Positions 55,786-63,408 of a stretch of 64,000 nucleotides of DNA are shown here, in pieces. The stretch is from positions 62,001 through 126,000 of the forward strand of contig DKRQ01000026.1 of NCBI GenBank assembly GCA_002472275.1, written 5' to 3'. How positions within the stretch are numbered: position 1 is the first letter of the stretch; each line of letters begins with the position of its first letter. Below the pieces are notes generated by a model. It searched no databases. It saw nothing but the letters and a program-made list of their open reading frames with translations, and was not told where the DNA came from. This DNA comes from Caryophanales bacterium UBA7278 (GTDB lineage: Bacteria > Bacillota_I > Bacilli_A > RFN20 > CAG-826). The position numbers and the translations under genes are program-made.

Positions 55786-56671
55786 ATTTTGTTTTCTCGT
55801 CCAGTTCCTTTTCACTTAGGAAGCCCACGCTAGCGCCTTTTTCCCCGATTTTGTATCCGGCGAAATAGACGGCTTTTTGCATGGCTATTTTGGGATTTGC
55901 CCCCTTGCTTAGGTAATGGACGAAGCAAGAGAAGAGCGAATCGCCCGCTCCGACGGTGGAAACCACCAGACGCGGGTTGACCGCGGGGAAGAAGGTGAAG
56001 GAATCCTCTTTCTTTAGATATAGGAGCGCGCCTTTTTCGCCTAAGCCCATCGCGATGATCTCGTTATGATAGGTGTCCTCGATTTCCCTAATGAACTTTT
56101 CCTCATCGCCCTGATGGCAGACATTGGAAAGGAAGAGGATGTCGGCCGCTTCCATGAAGTCGGCGTTGTAGGAATCGCGGGCATCGCCTAAAGCCTGCAC
56201 GTCCGTGGCGATTTTTAGCCCGGCCTCTTTCGCCTTCTTTAATAAGGGCCTCGAGAAATTGGCATTGGCCAAAACGGCGATATCGAAATTCCGATAGGGG
56301 AGGTCGGAGGGATATTCCTTCTCCTGGCAATCCTTCAAATCGCAGTAGATCTTGCGGTCGCCTTTTTCGTCATAGAGGACGACGGAAGTGGGGGTGGACG
56401 CTAAGCCATCGATTACCAAGGAGTCGTCGATGCCGATCTCCTTGAGGGCGAGACGCACGCTTTTCCCGGCGAGGTCATCGCCAAGGAAGGAGCATAGGCA
56501 GATGTCGTCCCCAAGAACCTTGAGGGCCTTGGCCACGTTGAAACCGACCCCTCCGACGAACACGCCGACCTGGTTGAAGGGGTATTCGATGGGGGAGTAG
56601 TGGACCGGGAATTCCCTTACGTTGACCGTGGTCTCCAGATTGAGGAGGCCGCATACGAGGATCTTGGACAT
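55784..56671 (-). CDS. PfkB-family carbohydrate kinase
   Basis: 295 residues, ribokinase fold. N-terminal GGVGFNVAKALKVLG (about 40-54) is the substrate and lid signature, and STVGAGDSLFSCFVHYLSKGA near 238-258 has the anion hole and the catalytic aspartate of the GAGDS motif. The sugar or nucleoside substrate cannot be read. It is monocistronic, with TATACT ending six bases before the ATG. Confidence 0.88.
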   Translation of the reverse strand: MSKILVCGLLNLETTVNVREFPVHYSPIEYPFNQVGVFVGGVGFNVAKALKVLGDDICLCSFLGDDLAGKSVRLALKEIGIDDSLVIDGLASTPTSVVLYDEKGDRKIYCDLKDCQEKEYPSDLPYRNFDIAVLANANFSRPLLKKAKEAGLKIATDVQALGDARDSYNADFMEAADILFLSNVCHQGDEEKFIREIEDTYHNEIIAMGLGEKGALLYLKKEDSFTFFPAVNPRLVVSTVGAGDSLFSCFVHYLSKGANPKIAMQKAVYFAGYKIGEKGASVGFLSEKELDEKTK

Positions 56672-56677
56672 GAATTA

Positions 56678-56683
56678 AGTATA
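56678..56683 (-). promoter_or_regulatory. -10 box of the PfkB-kinase gene, leaderless arrangement
   Basis: TATACT on the minus strand, six bases before the ATG at 56671; the -35 is weak. Confidence 0.5.
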
Positions 56684-56696
56684 GCGATTCGGGGTG

Positions 56697-56744
56697 AAAA
56701 AAAGAGGCTGTCGATAACCCATAGGTTTTTCAGCAGCCCCTTTT
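56697..56744 (-). terminator. Terminator of rrf2 (copy 1 of a repeated 47-base element)
   Basis: On the minus strand a long hairpin (AAAAGGGGCTGCTG ... CAGCCTC) ends in seven T. Its core TCGATAACCCATAGGTTTTT (56711-56730, plus strand) recurs exactly, inverted, in the cysK terminator. Confidence 0.75.
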
Positions 56745-56787
56745 CTTGCCTTTAAGTCTTTCAGGGAACGCCTACGCGACCATGAAG

Positions 56788-57192
56788 CTATATCGACCAC
56801 GTGTTTGCATAGGATTCGATTTGCTTTTCCACAAGGGATTCCAGGGTAATGGAGGATAGATAGTTCTCGAGTTCACGGTCGACGCTTGAGAAGGCCTCAT
56901 CAAGCGGGGAGCATCCACTGCTAACGGCAACGAAAATAGACTCCGTGAGATAAAGGATATCCCGCAGGGAAATATCCTTAGGTTCCTTCGCCAGGCGATA
57001 TCCGCCCTGATTCCCGCCTTTTACCTGCAAAAGCCCATTATTTTTGAAAATAGGAACGATTTGCTCCAGGAATTTCTTCGATATGTCTTTGCGCTTGGAG
57101 ACGTCGACTAAGGAGACGAACCCTTCTTCATAATGCTCCCCTAAATCCAAGAAGAGCTTTACCGCCGTGATGCCTTTGGACGAGATCTTCAT
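56788..57192 (-). CDS. Rrf2-family transcriptional regulator, CymR-like
   Basis: 134 residues. The winged-helix Rrf2 pattern is clear: MKISSKGITAVKLFLDLGEH, DISKKFLEQIVPIFKNNGLLQVKGGNQGGYRLAKEPKDISLRDIL. It has only one cysteine (C94) in the region where IscR has three iron-sulfur ligands, which fits the CymR type of sulfur regulator. In Bacillus CymR works in a complex with CysK, and here cysK is the divergent neighbour. AGGAGG precedes the ATG. Function as regulator of cysK is inference from context. Confidence 0.88.
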   Translation of the reverse strand: MKISSKGITAVKLFLDLGEHYEEGFVSLVDVSKRKDISKKFLEQIVPIFKNNGLLQVKGGNQGGYRLAKEPKDISLRDILYLTESIFVAVSSGCSPLDEAFSSVDRELENYLSSITLESLVEKQIESYANTWSI

Positions 57193-57208
57193 TTGGGATG
57201 CCTCCTAG

Positions 57209-57237
57209 TTGACGATACTATAGCAGGTCGGTATAAT
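57209..57237 (+). promoter_or_regulatory. cysK promoter
   Basis: TTGACG, 17 bases, TATAAT, near consensus. The -10 lies inside the spacer of the divergent rrf2 promoter. Confidence 0.8.
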
Positions 57238-57245
57238 CTTGTAAA
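57217..57245 (-). promoter_or_regulatory. rrf2 promoter, face to face with cysK promoter
   Basis: On the minus strand TTTACA, 17 bases, TATAGT. It overlaps the cysK promoter over 21 bases, so polymerase can occupy only one of them at a time. Confidence 0.75.
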
Positions 57246-57262
57246 CCTATCAAACCGATAGG
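57246..57262. promoter_or_regulatory. Candidate Rrf2 operator
   Basis: Dyad CCTATC AAACC GATAGG at the predicted start of the cysK transcript and next to the rrf2 -35. A regulator bound here could affect both promoters. Confidence 0.6.
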
Positions 57263-57286
57263 AATAATAATTTGGAGTGAAGAACC

Positions 57287-58216
57287 ATGAAAATTTACGA
57301 CAAGATCCTCGATACCGTCGGCCATACCCCATTGGTGGAGCTGCACAATATCGAAAAGAAGTTCGACCTACACGCCAGGCTCCTCGCCAAAGTGGAGTCC
57401 TTTAATCCCGCGGGAAGCGTCAAGGACCGCATCGCCAAAGCGATGATCGAAGACGCTGAAGAGAAGGGCCTCATCAACAAGGATACCGTCATCGTCGAGC
57501 CCACCAGCGGCAACACGGGCATCGGTTTATCGATGGTCGCCGCGAGCAAAGGGATGCGCATCATTCTGACGATGCCGGAAACCATGTCGGTGGAGCGCCG
57601 CAACTTATTGAAGGCCTATGGGGCCGAACTCGTCCTTACCGAAGGCGCCAAAGGCATGAAAGGCGCGATTGCAAAGGCCGAAGAACTCGCCAAGGAGATT
57701 CCAAACTCCTTCATCCCCTCGCAGTTCACCAACCCCGCCAATCCCGGCGTCCATTACCGCACCACCGGTCCCGAAATCTACGAAGATACCGAGGGAACCG
57801 TCGACATCTTCGTCGCAGGCGTCGGCACGGGCGGCACGCTTTCGGGCACGGGAAAATACCTGAAGGAAAAGAAGCCTAGCGTCTACGTCGTCGCCGTTGA
57901 GCCGGAGACTTCTCCCGTCCTCTCCAAGGGCATCGCCGGACCGCATAAGATCCAGGGCATCGGCGCTGGGTTCGTGCCTGAGACCCTCGACACATCCATT
58001 TATGATGAGATCCTTCCCATCTCCAACGAAGAAGCGTTTGAGAAGGGCCGTGAATCCGCCCGCACGGAAGGCTTGCTCATCGGCATTTCTTCCGGCGCCG
58101 CTCTTTCCGCCGCGATCAAGCTCGCTAAACGCGAAGAAAACAAAGGAAAGACCATCGTTGTTCTCTTTCCCGATACGGGCGAACGCTATCTCTCCACCGC
58201 CATGTTTGCGGAATAA
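57287..58216 (+). CDS. cysK: Cysteine synthase (O-acetylserine sulfhydrylase)
   Basis: 309 residues. It makes cysteine from O-acetylserine and sulfide with PLP. The PLP lysine is K46 in NPAGSVKDR, the substrate loop TSGNTGIGL follows at 73-81, the PLP-phosphate glycine loop GVGTGGTLSG near 180-190, and GISSGAALSA near the C-terminus. The leader has GGAGTGAAG before the ATG. It is divergent from the Rrf2 gene and ends in the second copy of the repeated terminator. cysE is not in the window. Confidence 0.96.
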   Translation: MKIYDKILDTVGHTPLVELHNIEKKFDLHARLLAKVESFNPAGSVKDRIAKAMIEDAEEKGLINKDTVIVEPTSGNTGIGLSMVAASKGMRIILTMPETMSVERRNLLKAYGAELVLTEGAKGMKGAIAKAEELAKEIPNSFIPSQFTNPANPGVHYRTTGPEIYEDTEGTVDIFVAGVGTGGTLSGTGKYLKEKKPSVYVVAVEPETSPVLSKGIAGPHKIQGIGAGFVPETLDTSIYDEILPISNEEAFEKGRESARTEGLLIGISSGAALSAAIKLAKREENKGKTIVVLFPDTGERYLSTAMFAE

Positions 58217-58223
58217 GACATTC

Positions 58224-58271
58224 AAAAAGGGGCCGCTAAAAAACCTATGGGTTATCGAAAGCCCCTTTTTC
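58224..58271 (+). terminator. Terminator of cysK (copy 2 of a repeated 47-base element)
   Basis: Stem AAAAAGGGGC / GCCCCTTTTT with inner AACC / GGTT. Over about 43 bases it differs from the inverted copy at 56697-56744 in only about five positions. Confidence 0.8.
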
Positions 58272-58365
58272 CTATGCCATCGGAGGTTTCGCAACATGCT
58301 TTGCATGTTCCTTCGGCGATCTGCTGGAGGAAATGCCATCGGTTCGGCACATTCATCGTCCAAGG
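58272..58365. other. Non-coding stretch between cysK and rpsD terminators
   Basis: It contains the hairpin AACATGC TTT GCATGTT (58293-58309) and a ten-base direct repeat ATGCCATCGG (58274 and 58333). No gene or promoter is convincing. Confidence 0.4.
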
Positions 58366-58412
58366 CAAAACAAAAGCGCCAGTTTGTCGTAAGCCTGGCG
58401 CATTTGTTTTGT
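58366..58412 (-). terminator. Intrinsic terminator of rpsD
   Basis: Stem GCGCCAG / CTGGCGC with the T-rich tail TTTTGTTTTG on the minus strand. Confidence 0.75.
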
Positions 58413-58452
58413 GGGGAGTTTTTGGCAGCCCCTTGTTTTCGCTTTCGCAGGA

Positions 58453-59058
58453 TCAGAGCAAGCGGTTGTAGTACTCGATGATCTGGGATTCCTGGATGTC
58501 GAGGGGGAGCTCGTTGCGCTCGGGGGCGCGGAGGAAGGTTCCGGAGAACTTCTCGGCGTCGACCTGGACATAGCCAACGGAGGCCGGACGGGACTCGAGG
58601 GATTCCTTGACGCACTTGAGGGCGGTCTCTTCCTTCATGGAGATGACGTCGCCGACGCTGCAGAGGTAGGAAGCGATGTCGACTTTCTTGCCGTTGACGA
58701 GGACGTGGCCGTGGTTGACGAGCTGCCTGGCTGCGGCGCGGGTCCTGGCGAAGCCCATCCTGTAGACGAGGTTGTCGAGGCGGGACTCGAGGATGCGGAA
58801 GAAGGCCAGACCAGTGACGGTGGGATCCTTCTTCGCGAGGATGAACAAGCGACGGAACTGACGCTCATTCACGCCATAGAGGGTGCGAAGCTTCTGCTTC
58901 TCGAGGAGCTGGACGCCATATTCGGACGGCTTCCTTTTCCTATCTTGGCCATGCTGGCCAGGGCCATACGGCCTTTTCTTGAGTTCTTCACCCGTCTCAA
59001 GAGTGGAGAAACCAAGGTGACGGCTCTTTTTCCAAGAGCTTCCAGTGTACTTAGACAT
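58453..59058 (-). CDS. rpsD: Ribosomal protein S4
   Basis: 201 residues. This is the primary 16S rRNA-binding protein of the small subunit. The N-terminus SKYTGSSWKKSRHLGFSTLETGEELKKRPYGPGQHGQ, and the S4 domain (RLDNLVYRMGFARTRAAARQLVNHGHVLVNGKKVDIASYL), are typical. The N-terminal zinc cysteines are absent (C- form). AAAGGAG precedes the ATG. It is a single-gene unit with a leader of about 150 bases, as in other Firmicutes where S4 represses its own translation. Confidence 0.98.
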   Translation of the reverse strand: MSKYTGSSWKKSRHLGFSTLETGEELKKRPYGPGQHGQDRKRKPSEYGVQLLEKQKLRTLYGVNERQFRRLFILAKKDPTVTGLAFFRILESRLDNLVYRMGFARTRAAARQLVNHGHVLVNGKKVDIASYLCSVGDVISMKEETALKCVKESLESRPASVGYVQVDAEKFSGTFLRAPERNELPLDIQESQIIEYYNRLL

Positions 59059-59211
59059 ATTCTATGTCTCCTTTCTTTGCGCTCACAAAGTCCAGAGTGC
59101 TTCTTCCTTCTTCCCGGGTGTCGGAACTTCCGTTCGGCCTAGTAGCGAGGCTTACTTGTTTTTTTCTCCGACGTCTGACGGAAGCGTAGAGGCATGCTGC
59201 TTCTTCACGCG
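59059..59211 (-). promoter_or_regulatory. rpsD leader, candidate S4 autoregulatory RNA
   Basis: The predicted rpsD transcript begins near 59211 and has about 150 bases before the ATG, with several short complementary segments (for example CGGAAC... GTTCCG and GCGTGAAG). Autogenous S4 leaders are established in Firmicutes. Whether this sequence fits that fold was not tested. Confidence 0.45.
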
Positions 59212-59217
59212 AGGTCG

Positions 59218-59246
59218 ATTATACGCAGGGAGGGAGTCCAAAGCAA
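59218..59246 (-). promoter_or_regulatory. Promoter of rpsD
   Basis: On the minus strand TTGCTT, 17 bases, TATAAT. Confidence 0.7.
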
Positions 59247-59306
59247 ACCTTTTCGTGCGTTTTTCTCCTGCGCGTAGAAAATGCGTGCATTCGCGCCCTA
59301 TTCGCG

Positions 59307-59315
59307 TGCTATCAT
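59307..59315 (+). promoter_or_regulatory. Extended -10 promoter of ezrA
   Basis: TGCTATCAT ends nine bases before the ATG at 59325; no ribosome site. The transcript would have at most three untranslated bases. Confidence 0.45.
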
Positions 59316-59324
59316 TACAACGTT

Positions 59325-61043
59325 ATGAATTTCCACCTTCCCGTTCTTTTGGATGCCCCTCAGGCTATCATCATCGTCGTCTCCGTCCTCGCCGGCCTCG
59401 CCGCGGTCGGGGTTTTGCTCTATTTCACCGTGTTCTCCCACCTCCGTTATAAGAAGCAGGTCAGGGAATATTCCAGACGCTTTGAGTATCTACACGCCCT
59501 CCTTTCCGGACAGGATAGCCAATACATCAAGCGCATCGAATACATCTCTAGGACCAACCTCCTCTACGTGAAGACCCACATGTCGTTCAACAAGAGGTTC
59601 AAGGACATCCGCGACAAATCCGACTCCTCGGCCCAGACGGTCATCAACAACCTCAAAGACCTCGTCGCCGAACACGATTACAAAGGACTCAAAGCGGCCC
59701 TTCCTAACGCCAAGGTCGTCTTGGAGAACTACGAAGAGGAAGTCAACGCGCTGACCAATGACCTGATGGTGGTCATCAAGCCGGAAGAGGAATGCCGTCA
59801 AAAGGCGGTCGCCCTGAAGGAAGAATTAAGGACCATCAAACAGGATTACTACGTGAAGCAGGCCGATTTGGGCCTAGTTTCGGCGACCTTCGACAAGATC
59901 TTCAAGAAGATCGACGACGGCTTCGAGAAATTCGAAAGCTTTGTCGAATCTGCCCAATACGAGGAAGCTAACGCCGTGCTTCCCGATTTGGGAAACGTTA
60001 TCCACCAGCTTGGCAAGTCCATTCAGGAACTCCCCAATCTCTGCGTCACCATCTCCACGATCATCCCCGAGAAGATCTCCTCGGTCGAAAACCGCTTCCT
60101 GGAACTCACTTCCGGCGGCTACCCCCTCTTCCATCTCATCTCCCAAGAAGACATCGACCAGATGAGGGAAGAACTCCAAAACATCTCCGAACGCGTCCAG
60201 AACTTCGATCTGCGTTTGGTTCCGCAGGAACTCGACGCGATGCAAGCCCGCATCTCCGACTATTTCTCCGCTTTCGATAAGGAGAAGGAAGCCCGCACGG
60301 TCTTCGAGTCCGAATGCGATGACATCTACGCGAGCGACACCGCGGTCGAGAAGAAGTACATCCACCTTTGCAACGCGCTTCCTAACGTGAAGAAAATCTT
60401 CGTCATCCCACCCGACGAGCAGCAGAAAATCGACGGCATCAAGAACCTCATCAACATCGCCGGCGCCACCAAGCGTTCCCTCGACACGATGATCCATTCC
60501 GGGGTCAAGCAACCCTACACCCACCTCGTCGACAAAATGCATTCGCTTCGCGACGAGGCGAGCCAAGCTTCCGAGGCCATCGAGGAATTCGACCGTTATC
60601 TTTTCTCCCTCAAGTCCGACACCGAGGAAGCCATGGCCACCGTTGAGGGCTACTATGGCAAACTTCGCGTCGCCGAGATGAGGCTTCGCGACCTAGGCGT
60701 TGAGAAGGAGACCGAGAAATACGCCGCCCACATCGACGAGCTCTACGAGGCGATTTCCGACCTCTACACGAGGATCCGCACGATGCCGATCGACGTCGGT
60801 GCGGTCAACGAGATCGTCCGCCGCCTCAAAACCGAGGGCGAGAAACTCTATACCGACGTCATCCGCGACTATGAGCAAGCCCTTCTTGCCGATTCGGCGA
60901 TCCTATACGCGAACCGCCCCCGTCAGAACTTCGCCGCCATCAACGACGCGGTCAAGCAAAGCGAAAGCCTTTATTTCGACGGCGATTTCAAACGCGCCTA
61001 CGAAGAGACCCTCGCCTGCATCAAACGCCTCCGCGGGGAATGA
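59325..61043 (+). CDS. ezrA: Septation ring formation regulator EzrA
   Basis: 572 residues, close to Bacillus EzrA (562). One N-terminal membrane helix (about 13-37, IIIVVSVLAGLAAVGVLLYFTVF) is followed by a long charged helical cytoplasmic part made of spectrin-like coiled-coil segments (for example LHALLSGQDSQYIKRIEYISRTN, LKEELRTIKQDYYVKQADLG). EzrA restrains FtsZ ring formation at the poles and links division to wall synthesis. The order rpsD (minus), ezrA, cysteine desulfurase, thiI is that of Bacillus, which supports the call more than local motifs do. The stop overlaps the next start. Confidence 0.88.
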   Translation: MNFHLPVLLDAPQAIIIVVSVLAGLAAVGVLLYFTVFSHLRYKKQVREYSRRFEYLHALLSGQDSQYIKRIEYISRTNLLYVKTHMSFNKRFKDIRDKSDSSAQTVINNLKDLVAEHDYKGLKAALPNAKVVLENYEEEVNALTNDLMVVIKPEEECRQKAVALKEELRTIKQDYYVKQADLGLVSATFDKIFKKIDDGFEKFESFVESAQYEEANAVLPDLGNVIHQLGKSIQELPNLCVTISTIIPEKISSVENRFLELTSGGYPLFHLISQEDIDQMREELQNISERVQNFDLRLVPQELDAMQARISDYFSAFDKEKEARTVFESECDDIYASDTAVEKKYIHLCNALPNVKKIFVIPPDEQQKIDGIKNLINIAGATKRSLDTMIHSGVKQPYTHLVDKMHSLRDEASQASEAIEEFDRYLFSLKSDTEEAMATVEGYYGKLRVAEMRLRDLGVEKETEKYAAHIDELYEAISDLYTRIRTMPIDVGAVNEIVRRLKTEGEKLYTDVIRDYEQALLADSAILYANRPRQNFAAINDAVKQSESLYFDGDFKRAYEETLACIKRLRGE

Positions 61044-62182
61044 CCATGGTTTATTTAGACTACGCCGCGACGTGTCCGCCTTCCCCGGCGGTACTATCCG
61101 AATTCAAGCGCCTAAGCGAGGTTTCCTTTGGAAACGCCTCCTCCAAGCACGCGGTGGGACGCGATGCGAGTCGCCTTTTGGAGAAGGCCAGGCTAGGGAT
61201 TCTTAGTAGCTTTGGTTTGAATCCCTCTTCCTATCAATGCGTTTTCCTATCGGGCGCCACCGAATCCAACAACCTCGCCATCAAAGGCGTCTCTTTTTCG
61301 TATAAGAACCGCGGCAAGAAGATCATCACCACCGCGGTCGAACACCCCTCCGTCAAAAACGCCTTTGAGCAACTGAAGAACGAATTCGGCTTCCAGCTCA
61401 TCGTCTTGCCCGTCAACGAGGCGGGCTCGGTCGAACCATCTTCTTTGGAAGCGGTCATGGATAATGAGGTCATCCTCGTCTCCATCATGGCGGTCAATAA
61501 CGAGACGGGCGCCCTCAACGACATCGGCGCGCTTGCCGACATCGTCCATCGCTATCCCAAGGCCTTCTTCCATTGCGACGTCACCCAGGGCATCGGCAAG
61601 GTGAAGGTCCCTTATTCCAAAATCGACCTATTTTCCTTCTCTGCCCACAAAGTCGGCGGACTCAAAGGGAATGGCGCCCTCGTTATGAAGAAGACCATCC
61701 GCCTGGTCTCCTTGCTTTCTGGCGGCGATCAAGAGCTCGGCCTTCGCGGCGGCACCGTCGACGTGGCGGGCGCCTATTGCATGCATCTCGCCCTGAAAGA
61801 GAGCATGGAGAAATTCGCCGAGCACAAAGAACACGCATCGATGCTCAAAGAGCATCTTCTCCAAGGGCTATCCAAAATCGATGAAGTGGTGGTCAATTCC
61901 CCGCTTGATGGCAGCCCCTATGTCGTCAACTTCAGTTTAAGGAAGCATAAGGCGAGCGTCATCGTCGAAGGGCTTTCCGAAGCTGGCTTCTACGTATCCT
62001 CGATTTCAGCTTGCAATAGCAAAGGCGAGCCGATTTCCTATGTCCTTTTGGCGATGAACCGTTCCAAAGAAGACGCGTCCAATTCGATCCGCGTTTCCCC
62101 TGGGCCCGAGGCCACCATAGAGGACATCGACGCCTTCCTCGCGGCTATGAACAAATTGCTCCTGGAGGTCCGCCCCCGATGA
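61040..62182 (+). CDS. Cysteine desulfurase (NifZ/IscS-type) for tRNA thiolation
   Basis: 380 residues, aminotransferase class V fold. YLDYAATCPPSPAV at the N-terminus, SGATESNNLAIKG, the PLP lysine in FSFSAHKVGGLKGNGAL, and the sulfur-accepting cysteine in SSISACNSKG near residue 322 are visible. Its position between ezrA and thiI matches Bacillus nifZ, which delivers persulfide sulfur to ThiI. ATGA overlaps join it to both neighbours. Confidence 0.92.
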   Translation: MTMVYLDYAATCPPSPAVLSEFKRLSEVSFGNASSKHAVGRDASRLLEKARLGILSSFGLNPSSYQCVFLSGATESNNLAIKGVSFSYKNRGKKIITTAVEHPSVKNAFEQLKNEFGFQLIVLPVNEAGSVEPSSLEAVMDNEVILVSIMAVNNETGALNDIGALADIVHRYPKAFFHCDVTQGIGKVKVPYSKIDLFSFSAHKVGGLKGNGALVMKKTIRLVSLLSGGDQELGLRGGTVDVAGAYCMHLALKESMEKFAEHKEHASMLKEHLLQGLSKIDEVVVNSPLDGSPYVVNFSLRKHKASVIVEGLSEAGFYVSSISACNSKGEPISYVLLAMNRSKEDASNSIRVSPGPEATIEDIDAFLAAMNKLLLEVRPR

Positions 62183-63372
62183 AATTCGATACCGTCATGA
62201 TCCATTTCGGCGAGCTCTCCACCAAAGGGGCCAACCGCAAACTCTTCATTCAGCAGCTTCTCCATAACGTGAGGGTCGCCATAAAAAGGTATGGCCTTCT
62301 CACCAAGGCCGACCGCGACCACATCTACGTCTACCTAGGCGAAGAAGACCCGACCCCGATCCTAGAAAGGCTTCGCGAGGTCTCGGGCATCCAGCGCCTT
62401 TCCCTAGTCGCCAAGACGGGGAAGGACATCGGCGAAATCGGGGCCGCCGCTCTCTCCTTAATCGAAAAAGAGGCGGGTTCTACGTTCAAAATCGAGACAA
62501 AACGCGCCGATAAGAAGTATGAGTTGGACTCCTATGGAATCTCCAGGGCGGTCGCGACCCACGTCCTCAAAAACTCCTCAAAACCCCTTTCCGTTGACCT
62601 TCATCACCCCGATATCCTCCTCAAGGTGAATCTTAGGGAAGAGGCTTGCTACCTCTCTTGCAAGGAATATCCCGGCCTAGGCGGGTATCCCCTAGGCATG
62701 AATGGCAAGGTCACGATGCTTCTTTCCGGCGGCATCGATTCCCCCGTCGCCGCCTACGCCTTGCTCCGCAGGGGCATCAAGGTGGAATGCCTCCATTTCG
62801 CCTCGCCCCCCTATACCTCGGAAGCGGTCATCGATAAGCTGACGAGAATCCTAAGGCAGCTTAACGACTATCAATCCGACATCCGTTTGGACATCGTTCC
62901 TTTCACCAAACTCCAGGAGGCGATTTACCAAAACGTCCCCGAGCCCTATTGCATCACAATCATGCGCCGCATGATGGTGAGGATCGCCGTCGGAATCGCC
63001 AAAAAAAGGCATAGCCTTGCCTTAGCTACCGGCGAATCGATTGGCCAAGTCGCCTCGCAGACGCTCGAATCCATCGACGTCATCAACGAGGTCACCAATT
63101 TCCCGATCCTCCGTCCTCTTTGCACCGAGGACAAGGTCACCATCATCGACACCGCCAAGCGAATCGGGACCTACGACATCTCGATCGAACCCTATGAGGA
63201 TTGCTGCACGATCTTCAAGCCCAAGGCGCCGAAGACCAAGCCGCATCTAGACGAATGCCAAGAATACGAAACCCGCTTCGATTACGCCTCTATGGTCGAG
63301 GAAGCGGTGGAGGGAACCACCCCGATATTCGTAAGCGAAGGAGAGGTAGTCGAACCCTCCAAGAGCAAATGA
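62179..63372 (+). CDS. thiI: tRNA 4-thiouridine synthetase ThiI
   Basis: 397 residues. It makes 4-thiouridine at position 8 of tRNA. The N-terminal ferredoxin-like and THUMP domains (about 1-165) are followed by the PP-loop pyrophosphatase domain with MLLSGGIDSPVAAYALLRRG near 177-196, and SLATGESIGQVASQTLES. There is no C-terminal rhodanese domain, as in other Firmicutes ThiI, so sulfur must come from the adjacent desulfurase. It ends the ezrA operon. Confidence 0.96.
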   Translation: MKFDTVMIHFGELSTKGANRKLFIQQLLHNVRVAIKRYGLLTKADRDHIYVYLGEEDPTPILERLREVSGIQRLSLVAKTGKDIGEIGAAALSLIEKEAGSTFKIETKRADKKYELDSYGISRAVATHVLKNSSKPLSVDLHHPDILLKVNLREEACYLSCKEYPGLGGYPLGMNGKVTMLLSGGIDSPVAAYALLRRGIKVECLHFASPPYTSEAVIDKLTRILRQLNDYQSDIRLDIVPFTKLQEAIYQNVPEPYCITIMRRMMVRIAVGIAKKRHSLALATGESIGQVASQTLESIDVINEVTNFPILRPLCTEDKVTIIDTAKRIGTYDISIEPYEDCCTIFKPKAPKTKPHLDECQEYETRFDYASMVEEAVEGTTPIFVSEGEVVEPSKSK

Positions 63373-63402
63373 TTTCCCCTAAGGGCCCTATGCGAGGATA
63401 AT
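63373..63402 (+). promoter_or_regulatory. Promoter of the DUF3737 gene, leaderless arrangement
   Basis: TTTCCC, 18 bases, GATAAT, six bases, ATG at 63409. Confidence 0.5.
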
Positions 63403-63408
63403 GTCGCC

